The position numbers and the translations under genes are program-made. A stretch of DNA of 64,000 nt from Nonomuraea solani (lineage in GTDB: Bacteria; Actinomycetota; Actinomycetes; Streptosporangiales; Streptosporangiaceae), in NCBI RefSeq assembly GCF_900108335.1, contig NZ_FNVT01000001.1, positions 922,977-986,976 on the forward strand, given 5' to 3'. The first letter of the stretch is position 1, and each line of letters opens with the position of its first letter. This document shows positions 25,824 to 34,173 of this stretch, piece by piece. The notes beneath the pieces were generated by a model. It was not told where the DNA came from. It saw only the letters and a program-made list of their open reading frames with translations, and did no database searches.

Positions 25824-27529
25824 AGGTTCGTTACCGGGCGGCCGCGGGCATGGCGGTCCTGGCCCTGGCCGTGTCGGCGTGCGGCGGAGGTGGCGGCGAA
25901 GCCAAGAAGCCGAGCGCCGAGCAGTCGCAGCAGGCTCAGCAGCAGATGTCGCAGACGCCGGCGATCAGCGTGAACCCCGTGGCCTACGACCAGGTCAAGG
26001 ACGGTGGCACGCTGACCCTGGCCGTCGGGCAGTGGCCGTCGCAGTGGAACGGCAACCACGTGGACGGCAACCAGGCCGACACGGCGGACATGCTCGACGC
26101 GATCATGCCGCAGCCGGTCTCGTTCGACGAAGAGGCGAACTACTCGCCCAACCCGGACTACCTGACCGACCTCAAGAACGACATGACGTCGGGCAAGCAG
26201 GTCGTCACGTACACGATCAACGAGAAGGCTCAGTGGTCGGACGGCACGCCGATCACCTGGAAGGACTTCGAGGCCGCCTGGAAGATCAACAGCGGCGAGA
26301 ACAAGAAGTTCAAGCCCGCCTCCACCGACGGCTGGGACCGCATCGAGTCGGTCGTCAAGGGTGACAGCGACAAGGTCGCGATCATCACGTTCGCCAAGCC
26401 GTACCCCGAGTGGATGGGCCTGTTCTCCCGCTCGCCGCACCTCTACCCGGCCGCGCACATGACGGACCCGGAGAAGTACGAGAAGGACTACCTCCAGAAG
26501 ATCCCGGTCACCTCGGGCCCGTTCAAGGTCGAGAAGATCGACGAGGGCACCAAGACCCTCACGCTCGTCCGTGACGACAAGTGGTGGGGCAAGAAGGCCA
26601 AGCTCGACAAGATCATCTTCCGGGCCATCGAGTCGCCCGAGGCGCAGGTGAACGCCTTCGCGAACGGCGAGCTCGACGGGGTGGAGATCCCCTCGGGTGC
26701 TCCGGCCGAGCTCAAGCGCGCCAAGGAAGTCCCCAACGTGGACATCCGCAAGGCGCTGAGCCCGAACTGGCGGCACTTCACGGTCAACAACGCGAGCGAG
26801 ATCCTCAAGGACAAGAACGTCCGTCACGCCGTGTCGTACGGGATCAACCGCGACGTGATCACCCAGTCGGACCTCAAGGACATGGACTGGCCGCTGCAGA
26901 CGCTCGGCAACCACGTCTTCATGAACAACCACAAGGGTTACGTCGACAACTCCGGCGACCTCGGCAAGTACAACCTGGAGAAGGCCAAGCAGCTCCTCGA
27001 CCAGGCCGGCTGGAAGCAGGAGGGTGAATACCGGAAGAAGGACGGCAAGGAGCTGGAGCTCCGCTTCGTCATCCCGTCGGGCACCCCGGTGTCCCAGACG
27101 GAGGGCGAGCTGACCCAGGCCATGCTCAAGGAGGCGGGGGTCAAGGTCACGATCAAGACCGTCCCGCTGGACAAGTTCTTCACCGACTACATCATCAAGG
27201 GCGACTTCGACCTGGTGCCGTTCTCGTGGATCGGCACGCCGCTGCCGATCGGCTCGCTGTCGCAGATCTACAAGACGGGCTCCGAGAGCAACTTCCCGAA
27301 GGGCAGCGACCCGGCCGTGGACGCCGCGATCGAGGCGGCCGTGAGTGAGATGGACCCGGCCAAGGCCATCGAGAAGGCCAACGCCGCCGACAAGCTCATC
27401 TGGGACATGGTGCACACGATCCCGCTGTACCAGCGCCCGGACATCCAGGCGACGAAGAAGACGCTCGCCAACTGGGGCGCTCGTGGCTACAAGTCCTACG
27501 ACTACTCCATCATCGGCTTCACCGGCTGA
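25820..27529 (+). CDS. ABC transporter substrate-binding lipoprotein, family 5 (peptide/nickel/oligosaccharide)
   Basis: 569 aa from GTG at 25820 with AGGAGG four bases upstream. Signal LALAVSAC places the lipid-anchored Cys at about residue 20, followed by Gly and a Gln-rich linker. QWSDGTPITWKDFEAAW, VTSGPFKVEKIDEGTKTLTL and LPIGSLSQIYKTG-type blocks are diagnostic of SBP_bac_5. It delivers peptides or related solutes to the permeases encoded just upstream. Last gene of the operon, with a terminator 16 bases after the stop. Confidence 0.93.
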   Translation: MKVRYRAAAGMAVLALAVSACGGGGGEAKKPSAEQSQQAQQQMSQTPAISVNPVAYDQVKDGGTLTLAVGQWPSQWNGNHVDGNQADTADMLDAIMPQPVSFDEEANYSPNPDYLTDLKNDMTSGKQVVTYTINEKAQWSDGTPITWKDFEAAWKINSGENKKFKPASTDGWDRIESVVKGDSDKVAIITFAKPYPEWMGLFSRSPHLYPAAHMTDPEKYEKDYLQKIPVTSGPFKVEKIDEGTKTLTLVRDDKWWGKKAKLDKIIFRAIESPEAQVNAFANGELDGVEIPSGAPAELKRAKEVPNVDIRKALSPNWRHFTVNNASEILKDKNVRHAVSYGINRDVITQSDLKDMDWPLQTLGNHVFMNNHKGYVDNSGDLGKYNLEKAKQLLDQAGWKQEGEYRKKDGKELELRFVIPSGTPVSQTEGELTQAMLKEAGVKVTIKTVPLDKFFTDYIIKGDFDLVPFSWIGTPLPIGSLSQIYKTGSESNFPKGSDPAVDAAIEAAVSEMDPAKAIEKANAADKLIWDMVHTIPLYQRPDIQATKKTLANWGARGYKSYDYSIIGFTG

Positions 27530-27544
27530 TCATCGGTAGCTGAG

Positions 27545-27578
27545 AAAAACCCCCGGCCGACTCCGGCCGGGGGTTTTT
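27545..27578. terminator. Perfect bidirectional rho-independent terminator
   Basis: A 15-bp perfect inverted repeat, AAAAACCCCCGGCCG (27545-27559) and CGGCCGGGGGTTTTT (27564-27578), with a 4-base loop. A runs on one side and T runs on the other let it serve both the rightward peptide-transport operon and the leftward NmrA-like gene ending at 27580. Confidence 0.95.
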
Positions 27579-27579
27579 C

Positions 27580-28410
27580 CTATCCGCCGGTCAGCCGTAC
27601 GGGCGGGCGGCCCCCATAGCGCTCGATGCTCTCGGTGACCCGGAAGAGCGGGTGGTCGGCGGTGCCGAGGAAGCGGAAGATCGCCCACAGGTGCGACAGG
27701 TGCTCGACGGTGACCTCGTCGCGGTAGAGGGCCATCGCCCCCCGCTCCCACTCCTCGGGCGGCACGTCAACGTACTCGACGCCGAGCGCCCGGGCCGCCT
27801 CGCCGATCGAGGCCATCTGACCGGTCACCAGGCACACCGGGTCGGCCGGGGCGGGGTCGAGCAGCAGCCCGGCGCCGACCCGGGCCACGTCGGCGCCCGC
27901 GACCAGCGGGATCCGGGTGTCCTGCGGGCCCAGCGGGAGGGCCAGCCGGTCTCCGGTCGTGGCGAAGGCGAGGTTCTCGAAGAAGACCGCGGCCCGCAGG
28001 TGCACCGCGCCCACCCCGGCCCAGTCGAAGACCTGCTCCGACAGCCAGTGGCGGCGCATGCGCGGCGTGCCGGCCTCCGGGGAGGCGTCGAGCTGGGACA
28101 CCTCGACGACCCGCTCGACGCCCGCCTCCCTGGCCGCCGCCGCGAACGCGGCCGTGGCGTCCAGGAAGCCGGCCGTCACCGGATAGGTGAAGAAGGCCCG
28201 GCTGATCCCGCGCAGCGCGGGGCGTACGGACTGGATCTCGCGCAGGTCGCCGACGACCACCTCGGCGCCGAGCTTGCGCAGTTCCTCGGCGCGGTGGTCG
28301 TCGGAGCGCACGAACGCGCGCACGGCCTGGCCGCGCGCCAGCAGCAGGTCGACGACGTGCCGCCCGGTCGAGCCCTGCGTCCCGCCGGCCGCTCCGGTGA
28401 CCAGGATCAT
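27580..28410 (-). CDS. NmrA-like NAD(P)-binding protein
   Basis: 276 aa. MILVTGAAGGTQGSTGRHV is the NmrA/atypical-SDR nucleotide-binding start; AFVRSDDHRAEELRKLGAEVV and GDLREIQSVRPALRGISRAF follow the family pattern of quinone reductases and redox-sensing proteins. No catalytic Tyr-x3-Lys is evident, as usual for this group. The ribosome-binding site GGAGGAG lies in a duplicated 35-base unit (28404-28463). Co-transcribed with the upstream saccharopine-dehydrogenase-like gene. Specific substrate unknown. Confidence 0.85.
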   Translation of the reverse strand: MILVTGAAGGTQGSTGRHVVDLLLARGQAVRAFVRSDDHRAEELRKLGAEVVVGDLREIQSVRPALRGISRAFFTYPVTAGFLDATAAFAAAAREAGVERVVEVSQLDASPEAGTPRMRRHWLSEQVFDWAGVGAVHLRAAVFFENLAFATTGDRLALPLGPQDTRIPLVAGADVARVGAGLLLDPAPADPVCLVTGQMASIGEAARALGVEYVDVPPEEWERGAMALYRDEVTVEHLSHLWAIFRFLGTADHPLFRVTESIERYGGRPPVRLTGG

Positions 28411-28463
28411 CGCTCCTCCGGGAGGGTCGAGGTGAACGGGATCATCGCTCCTCCGGGAGGGTC
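28404..28463 (-). repeat. Diverged 35-bp tandem duplication spanning a gene end and a start site
   Basis: A 25-base segment beginning GGATCATCGCTCCTCCGGGA is repeated exactly at 28404-28428 and 28439-28463. On the coding strand each copy encodes LPEER-stop, a GGAGGAG ribosome-binding site and an ATG. One ATG starts the NmrA-like gene; the other (28442-28444 area) opens a 12-codon remnant ending at 28408. Confidence 0.8.
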
Positions 28464-29467
28464 AGGGTGAGCAGGCCGAGCCGCTCCAGATCGCGCAGGA
28501 AGGGCCCGGCGGGGAACGCCTCGGCCGGGCCGAAGACGCCGGGGCCGGGGCCGTGCCCGTCGGCCAGGCGGACGGCGGCCTCGACCGAGGTGAGGGCGCT
28601 CATGCGCCACAGGTCGTGCCCGCGCGCCTGCCCGGCCCGCCCGCCGGTCCCGGTGATGACCTGGACGGCGACGGTGAAGGCGGAGCCCGCCCTGGTGGCG
28701 GCGTCCACGTGCTCGCTGGTGAACGCCTGCTCCTCCTCGAACGTGTGCGCCGTGAGCTGAGCCTCGACGCGCTGGGCGGGCGTGTGCCTGGGGACGGTGA
28801 GGACCTCGGAGAACGGCACCGGCGCGATCATCGTGCGCGGCCCGAGCGGCGGCGGGAACGGGAAGACCGCGTTGCGCGGCTCGACGTAGCCGATGTGCTG
28901 GGCGCCTTCGGTGTAGGTGATCCGCCGGGTGTCGGCGAACAGCAGCTCGGCGGTGCGCCTGGCTCCCGTGGTCAGGCGCCAGCCGGTCACCGCGTACGCC
29001 GCGGTCACCCGGTCGATTCCGGTCATTCCGGCGGCCACGGCGCCGGTGAGCAGGTCGCCCAGCCCGCCGTAGAAACTCATCGCCGTGACCATGGTGATGC
29101 CCGCCCGCCGGGCCGGCTCGGACATGACGTCGAACATCCACTTCGTGTGGTGCTGCTCCAGCGCGTGGTCGACGTAGTGGCAGCCGCCCTCGGCGGCCGC
29201 CTCGGCGACCGGCGCGCCGGTGTGCGTGAACGGGCCCGCGCAGTGGATCAGCACGTCCGCCAGCGCGGCGAGCTCGCGTAACGCGGCGGGGTCGTCGAGC
29301 GCGGCCTGGTGGACGGGCATCCCGCCGAGCTCGTCGGACAGGGCCTTGAGCGCGACGCCGTCGCGGCCGGCCAGGATGACCTCCCGGCCACGGGCGCGGA
29401 GTTCGGCCGCGGCCAGGCGGCCCGTGTGACCGGTGGCGCCGTAGACGGCGATGTGCGGTGGGGACAC
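28442..29467 (-). CDS. Saccharopine-dehydrogenase-like NAD(P)-binding protein (trans-acting enoyl reductase type)
   Basis: 341 aa from GTG at 29467 with GGAGGTAA upstream. IAVYGATGHTGRLAAAEL is the Rossmann motif; VLIHCAGPFTHTGAPVAEAA and GCHYVDHALEQHHTKWMF follow the saccharopine dehydrogenase NADP-binding family used by mycobacterial-type enoyl reductases. No partner polyketide synthase is nearby. Expression is probably controlled by the 36-base palindrome at 29488-29523. Function beyond a putative oxidoreductase is unknown. Confidence 0.85.
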   Translation of the reverse strand: MSPPHIAVYGATGHTGRLAAAELRARGREVILAGRDGVALKALSDELGGMPVHQAALDDPAALRELAALADVLIHCAGPFTHTGAPVAEAAAEGGCHYVDHALEQHHTKWMFDVMSEPARRAGITMVTAMSFYGGLGDLLTGAVAAGMTGIDRVTAAYAVTGWRLTTGARRTAELLFADTRRITYTEGAQHIGYVEPRNAVFPFPPPLGPRTMIAPVPFSEVLTVPRHTPAQRVEAQLTAHTFEEEQAFTSEHVDAATRAGSAFTVAVQVITGTGGRAGQARGHDLWRMSALTSVEAAVRLADGHGPGPGVFGPAEAFPAGPFLRDLERLGLLTLTLPEER

Positions 29468-29487
29468 GGCTTACCTCCATGTTGCCT

Positions 29488-29523
29488 ACTGGCGGTACGT
29501 AATCGAACATACGTACCGCCAGT
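29488..29523 (-). promoter_or_regulatory. 14-bp perfect inverted repeat over the promoter of the 28442-29467 gene
   Basis: ACTGGCGGTACGTA (29488-29501) and TACGTACCGCCAGT (29510-29523) flank an 8-base spacer. On the minus strand TTGCAC lies directly upstream (29528-29523) and could be a -35, so the palindrome covers spacer and -10. Size and symmetry fit a TetR-type operator. No regulator gene is adjacent. Confidence 0.65.
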
Positions 29524-29560
29524 GTGCAAGTCACGCGCCGGCCCGGAAGCCGGTCTGTGA

Positions 29561-29995
29561 TCAGCCGTGCGAGTCGGTCGCCCCCTGCTTGGCGAAGCCC
29601 TCCCCGGGGGGCGGCGAGCAGGACGGGCCGCCGGGGCCGTTGAAGCGGACGGAGTCGAAGAAGTCGCGGAAGTCGATGTAGAAGTTGCCCTTGCCGCGCG
29701 CGCTGGTGACCGCCGCGCACCCGCCGTAGTTCGCCTCGGAGAAGAGGTAGATACGGGAGTCGGTACGGTTCCAGTCGGACTTGGCCCGGTCGGCCATGCC
29801 CAGCGCGGCGAGGTCGGGCGTGCTGCCCTTGATCTGAACGATGTCACCGGTGCCGTCGAGGCCGGAGAACAAGCAGTAGTTGCCCTCCACGCACCGGTCG
29901 TAGCCGTCGGCGGCCTGAGCCGGGGTCGCCAGGACGGTCAGGGCGGCGGCGGCCGCGAGCGGGAGCGCCAGTATGTGAAGCTTCTTGCCCACCAT
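29561..29995 (-). CDS. Secreted peptidase-inhibitor I36-like protein
   Basis: About 144 aa from ATG at 29995; a GTG one codon later has better spacing from GGAGG. The signal peptide is KKLHILALPLAAAAALTVLA with cleavage after AQA. The mature part has CVEGNYCLFSGLDGTGDIVQI and IYLFSEANYGGCAAVTSARG, the beta/gamma-crystallin-like double motif with Cys pairs seen in the SMPI/I36 inhibitor family of actinomycetes. Likely inhibits extracellular metalloproteases or binds calcium. GAAACTTTC lies just upstream of its ribosome-binding site (30008-30016). Confidence 0.8.
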   Translation of the reverse strand: MVGKKLHILALPLAAAAALTVLATPAQAADGYDRCVEGNYCLFSGLDGTGDIVQIKGSTPDLAALGMADRAKSDWNRTDSRIYLFSEANYGGCAAVTSARGKGNFYIDFRDFFDSVRFNGPGGPSCSPPPGEGFAKQGATDSHG

Positions 29996-30067
29996 TCCTC
30001 CATGGGTGAAACTTTCTTTCGGCTCGAACATACAGGGCGCGATCTTGCCAGGAAAGGGGTTGGCAGA

Positions 30068-30139
30068 AAGCCGCCACGCGCGGGCCCGGCCCGCCCGGCG
30101 ATGAGCCCACGGGGGCAGGCGGGACGGGCCCGGCGGCTT
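30068..30139 (-). terminator. Large GC-rich hairpin after the pectate lyase gene
   Basis: AAGCCGCC (30068-30075) pairs with GGCGGCTT (30132-30139). Inside, CGGGCCCGGCCCGCC (30081-30095) is nearly complementary to 30118-30132. The structure begins at the stop codon of the lyase gene and lacks a T run, as is common for actinomycete terminators. Confidence 0.65.
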
Positions 30140-32254
30140 CTAGAGACGGGCCCCCAGGTCGGCGCCGCTCTTGGGGCGCAGGAAGGACGACGAGGGAATG
30201 CTCCCGTCCGCCCGGCGAGGGCCGGTCAGGATCGAGGGGTCGGTGCTGACGAGCGCGGCGTCGTCCCAGGTGCCGCCCAGGTTCCAGGAGTTGCCGCCGC
30301 CCGTGGACGACGATCCCAGATCGACCGCCTTGCCGTTGACCGCCGACAGGTCGCGGGTGAGGGTGGCGCTCGCGTCGGCGAAGTCGAACCCGGTCCCGCC
30401 GTTACGCCACGCGGTGCTGCGGCTCACGGCCAGCGCGCCGGGGTTGGCGTTGTCGATGAACCCGCCCACCTGGTTGCGGAAGGCCATGCTGTTGCGTACG
30501 ACATGGGCGGCCGGCAGGTCCTCGTCCCCGCCGCCCAGCTTGAACCCGTTGCCGTCGCCCGTGTAGTCGGGCAGGTTCCAGCGGTTGAAGCCGTTCCCGT
30601 ACGCGACGCCGCCCTCGATGACGATCGGCGACAGGAACTCCCACGCGTCGAACCCGTCGTCGGAGTTGTTCCACAGCCGGGCGCCCCTGACGACGTTGCC
30701 CGTGCCGCTGCCCTCCTTGATCGCCAGGCCGTCGGCGCTCTCGCCGTTCTTGCGGGGGTCGCGGTTGCCGTAGCTGTCCAGGTTGAGGATGGCGTTGTTG
30801 CCACTCGCGCCCTGAATGTGCAGGCCGCTCTCGTAGTTGTCGCGGGTGACGAGCCGGTCGAAGACGTTGCTGTCGCAGGCCCTGCAGAAGATCCCGTACG
30901 GGCCGTTGGCGATCTCCAGCCCGCTGATCCGCCAGTAGGACGCCTCCATGTGGATGGCGCCGCGCTCGCCGTTCGGGATGCTGCCGCCGACAGGGGCCGG
31001 GGTGTGGGGGAGGGCTTCGCCGTCGATCAGCACCCTTTCGCCCGGGTACGCGCTGAGCGTGATGGGCGCGGCGGCGGTGCCGCTCTTGAGGATCTGCAGG
31101 TTCTTCGTCAGGGCGTAGGTGCCCCGGCGGACGAGGATGGTCGTGCCGGGCTGGGCCAGGTCGATGGCGCGCTGGACCGTGGCCAGGGGGCGGTCGGCGG
31201 TGCCCGGGGCGGCGTCGTCACCGCCGGGCGCGACCACGAGCGTGGCGGCCTGCTGGAGGAGCGCCGCCGGGGAGATCCTGCCGTGGCCCGCGCCGGCCCG
31301 GACCGCCGCCGGGACACCCTGCGGCGGATCGACCGTGTACGCGTAGAAGGTGCGCGGCTCGACCACGGTGCCCGCGACCTCCGGGATGCCCGAGTTCACG
31401 AACACGTTGTTCCGCTGCACGGCCCGGCCGGGGCCGCTGTCGGCGTAGCCACTGGCCGAGTAGAGCGGATGCGGCACGTTCTCGAAGTAGTTGCCCTCGA
31501 CCACGGCGCCGGCGTTCTCGGTGGAGGCCACCCCGTACAGCTCGTTGCCGAGGAAGTAGTTGTTGAAGATGTGCACCGGCTCGCCGAACCTGATGCGCGG
31601 ATGCCGCTGGCGGCTGTTGTCGAAGAAGTTGTGGTGAACGCTCACCTTCAGATGCCCGACGTCGGTGCCGGCCGCGCCGTCGGAGTGGCTGATCAGCATG
31701 GACTTGTCGGAATGGTCGAAGTGGTTCCACGAGACGGTGACGTAGTCGGCGCCCCGTACGACGTCCACCGACCCGTCCACGGCGCCCGAGAACGTGTTGT
31801 GGTCGATCCAGATGTGGTGCGAGTTCTGCCCGATGTTGACGGCGTCGTCCTCGGCGTTGGTGAAGCGCAGGTTGCGCACGATCACGTTGTACGACCGGTA
31901 GAAGTCCAGGCCGCCGCCCGTGATGTGCCCGGTCGAGCCGACGCCCACGATGGTCTTGTTCGGGCGCACCCCCTGCTTGCTCTCGATCGTGATCGTGCCC
32001 GAGACCCGGATGACGAGGGGTTCGAGGCTGTCGATGTACTCAAGGAACTGGTCGGCGTTGGTCGCGGTGACGGTCCGGCCGGCGGCGCCGCCGGTGGTGC
32101 CGTTCTGGCCGAGCGCGTTGACGGCGGCGAACCCGACCGGCGCGTCGGCCGCCGCCGCAGCCGACGCGCCGGCAGGATCCACCGAGCTGTGCGCCGGGGT
32201 CAGAGTGAGCGCGGCGGCCGTGACCAGGGCCGCCGTTAACGAGGTGAAGGGCAT
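30140..32254 (-). CDS. Secreted two-domain pectate lyase (PL1 + PL9)
   Basis: 704 aa with signal peptide FTSLTAALVTAAALTLTPAHS. Residues about 45-328 form a PL1 domain: HHIWIDHNTFSG, GSVDVVRGADYVTVSWNHF (calcium-binding Asp), and RQRHPRIRFGEPVHIFNNYF with the catalytic Arg near 222. Residues about 338-704 form a PL9-like domain: VVAPGGDDAAPGTADRPLAT, NYESGLHIQGASGNN, NGESADGLAIKEGSG, NNSDDGFDAWEF and GNGFKLGG, whose Asp cluster and Lys match the PL9 active site. Both cleave polygalacturonate by calcium-dependent beta-elimination, so one chain carries two lyases. A LacI-type palindrome lies 21 bases upstream. Confidence 0.9.
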   Translation of the reverse strand: MPFTSLTAALVTAAALTLTPAHSSVDPAGASAAAAADAPVGFAAVNALGQNGTTGGAAGRTVTATNADQFLEYIDSLEPLVIRVSGTITIESKQGVRPNKTIVGVGSTGHITGGGLDFYRSYNVIVRNLRFTNAEDDAVNIGQNSHHIWIDHNTFSGAVDGSVDVVRGADYVTVSWNHFDHSDKSMLISHSDGAAGTDVGHLKVSVHHNFFDNSRQRHPRIRFGEPVHIFNNYFLGNELYGVASTENAGAVVEGNYFENVPHPLYSASGYADSGPGRAVQRNNVFVNSGIPEVAGTVVEPRTFYAYTVDPPQGVPAAVRAGAGHGRISPAALLQQAATLVVAPGGDDAAPGTADRPLATVQRAIDLAQPGTTILVRRGTYALTKNLQILKSGTAAAPITLSAYPGERVLIDGEALPHTPAPVGGSIPNGERGAIHMEASYWRISGLEIANGPYGIFCRACDSNVFDRLVTRDNYESGLHIQGASGNNAILNLDSYGNRDPRKNGESADGLAIKEGSGTGNVVRGARLWNNSDDGFDAWEFLSPIVIEGGVAYGNGFNRWNLPDYTGDGNGFKLGGGDEDLPAAHVVRNSMAFRNQVGGFIDNANPGALAVSRSTAWRNGGTGFDFADASATLTRDLSAVNGKAVDLGSSSTGGGNSWNLGGTWDDAALVSTDPSILTGPRRADGSIPSSSFLRPKSGADLGARL

Positions 32255-32274
32255 GATGCTCTCCGCAGGTCGAT

Positions 32275-32288
32275 GGAAAGCGCTTTCC
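32275..32288. promoter_or_regulatory. LacI-type operator upstream of the pectate lyase
   Basis: GGAAAGCGCTTTCC is a perfect 14-bp palindrome with the central CG typical of LacI-family sites. It is 21 bases upstream of the lyase start at 32254, suitable for blocking transcription until a pectin product is present. A second site, TGAAAGTTTCA, follows at 32329-32339. Confidence 0.75.
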
Positions 32289-32336
32289 TCGTATTATCGG
32301 CAGATCCTCACAGCCGGTAAAGTCGCCGTGAAAGTT

Positions 32337-34001
32337 TCATCGGTGCTCGCGCTCCCACCGCTCGTACGCCTCGACCGCCGTGGGCAGCGTGGGAAAGATC
32401 AGGTCCGTCCCGACCGAGCCGGTCAGCCCGTACGCGTCGAGCCGGTCGCGCAGATCCTGCTTGACCCGCGCCATGGCGAAGACGATGCCGCGCCGGTTCA
32501 GCTCGCGGCGCAGCAGATCGAGGGCGTCCAGGGCGGTGATGTCGACCTCGACGTTGGCCTCGGCGTTGAGCACGAACCAGCGGACGGGGTCGCGCTGCCC
32601 GGCCACGGATCTCAGGGCGCGGCGGCGGAAGTCCTGGGCGTTGGCGAAGAACAGAGGGGAGTCGTACCGATAGACGAGAAGGCCGGGGATCGTCCGGGCC
32701 TCGGGGTGGTCGTCGATGTCGTGCATGCCGGCCAGCCCGGGCACCAGGCCCAGGATGGCGTCGTGGGGGCGGGCGACGCGGGCCAGCATCTCGACGACGG
32801 ACAGGGCGACCGCGAGCAGGATGCCGTACAGGATGTCGAAGACCAGCACGCCGGCGAGCGCGCCGAGCGCGAGCAGCAACTCGGCCCGGCGGAACCGGGC
32901 GAGCCGCCGGAACTCGGGCAGTTCGATCAGCCGTGTGGCGGCGTAGACGACGATCGCGCCGAGCGCGGCGGCGGGGAAGAAGGCGAGCAGCGGCCCGGCG
33001 AACAGCAGCACCGCGACCACGGCCACCAGGCAGGCGAGCGAGTAGAGCTGTGTGCGCGCCCCCGCCGCGTCGGCCAGGGCGGTCCGACTGCCGCTACTGC
33101 TGACCGGGAATCCCTGCAGCGCCCCCGCCCCGAGGTTCGCCGCGCCCAGCGCGAGCAGCTCCTGGTCGGCGTCGATGTCCTGGTTGTGGCGGGCGGCGAA
33201 GGAGCGGGCGGTGAGCATGTTGTCGGTGTAGCCGACGAGGAACACCCCGATCGCGGGCAGCAGCAGATCGCCCAGCGGCGGAATCGCCGGCGCGGGCAGC
33301 CCGGTGGGCACCTCGCCCACCACCCTGACCCCTTGGGCGTCCAACCCGAACACCATCACACAGCCGGTCGCCAGCAGCACCGCGAGCAGCGGCGCGGGCA
33401 CGGCGGGCAGCCGCCACTGCAGCACGAACAGGAACGCCAGCACGCCGCCGGCCATGAGCACGGTGCCCAGGTGCGCCTGGGGAAGCAGCCGGGCGAACGA
33501 GACGACCTGCTCGACCAGCGAGTCGCCCGCCACGGGCGTGCCGGTGAGCTTGCCGAGCTGCCCGATCACCATCGTCACGGCCACCCCGGCCAGGTAGCCG
33601 ACCAGGATCGGCCGCGACAGCAGGTCGGCCACGAACCCCAGGCGCAGCAGCCGGCAGCCCAGGCAGAGCAGCCCGACGAGGACGGCGAGCGCGGCGGCCA
33701 GGGACGCGTACCGCGCCGGATCCCCGGCCGCCAGGGGCCCGATGGCGGCGGCGGTCATCAGCGCGGTGGTGGACTCGGGGCCGACGGAGAGCAGGCGGGA
33801 GGAGCCGAGGACGGCGTACAGGGCCAGCGGCGCCAGCATCGCCCACAGCCCGGTCACGGGCGGCAGCCCGGCCACCGTCGCGTACGCCATCACCTGGGGG
33901 ACCAGATAGGCCGCCACGGTCACCCCGGCCAGCAGGTCACCCCGCAACCACGCGCGCTGGTAGCCCTTCACGACCGCGAGTCCCGGCAGAAGTCGAAGCA
34001 T
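32337..34001 (-). CDS. SulP-family anion transporter with C-terminal STAS domain
   Basis: 554 aa from ATG at 34001. LRGDLLAGVTVAAYLVPQVMAYATVAGLPP is split over the first two helices of SulP proteins; VGPESTTALMTAAAIGPLAAG and FPVSSSGSRTALADAAGART are conserved transport-core blocks. About 11-12 membrane segments occupy residues 20-420, followed by a STAS domain (WFVLNAEANVEVDITALDALDLL). Substrate may be sulfate, bicarbonate or an organic anion. A 15-bp palindrome with GAAAGTTTC lies 38 bases upstream. Confidence 0.92.
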   Translation of the reverse strand: MLRLLPGLAVVKGYQRAWLRGDLLAGVTVAAYLVPQVMAYATVAGLPPVTGLWAMLAPLALYAVLGSSRLLSVGPESTTALMTAAAIGPLAAGDPARYASLAAALAVLVGLLCLGCRLLRLGFVADLLSRPILVGYLAGVAVTMVIGQLGKLTGTPVAGDSLVEQVVSFARLLPQAHLGTVLMAGGVLAFLFVLQWRLPAVPAPLLAVLLATGCVMVFGLDAQGVRVVGEVPTGLPAPAIPPLGDLLLPAIGVFLVGYTDNMLTARSFAARHNQDIDADQELLALGAANLGAGALQGFPVSSSGSRTALADAAGARTQLYSLACLVAVVAVLLFAGPLLAFFPAAALGAIVVYAATRLIELPEFRRLARFRRAELLLALGALAGVLVFDILYGILLAVALSVVEMLARVARPHDAILGLVPGLAGMHDIDDHPEARTIPGLLVYRYDSPLFFANAQDFRRRALRSVAGQRDPVRWFVLNAEANVEVDITALDALDLLRRELNRRGIVFAMARVKQDLRDRLDAYGLTGSVGTDLIFPTLPTAVEAYERWEREHR

Positions 34002-34038
34002 GATCGAGGATGACTCATCGCGCGGCCGGGCGCCAGGA

Positions 34039-34053
34039 GGTGAAAGTTTCACC
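34039..34053. promoter_or_regulatory. Palindrome with GAAAGTTTC core upstream of the SulP gene
   Basis: GGTGAAAGTTTCACC is a perfect 7-1-7 palindrome between the divergent SulP (start 34001) and GH3 (start 34174) genes. The core recurs at 30008, 32330, 62938 and 63094 in this window. Confidence 0.65.
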
Positions 34054-34126
34054 GCGCCGGGCCTGTTTGCCCTGGTGGGGGACGCGGCGGTGGAGTGAGG
34101 CGGGGGATGTGACCTACAGTCGGCTT

Positions 34127-34140
34127 TGGGAGCGCTCCCA
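34127..34140. promoter_or_regulatory. CebR-type operator
   Basis: TGGGAGCGCTCCCA is identical to the cellobiose-responsive CebR (LacI family) operator known from Streptomyces. It lies 33 bases upstream of the GH3 beta-glucosidase start at 34174, which ties this enzyme to cellulose/cello-oligosaccharide induction. No cebR gene is in the window. Confidence 0.88.
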
Positions 34141-34173
34141 ACCGACCCCCCGACCGAGCCGGAGCAGCGTGCC

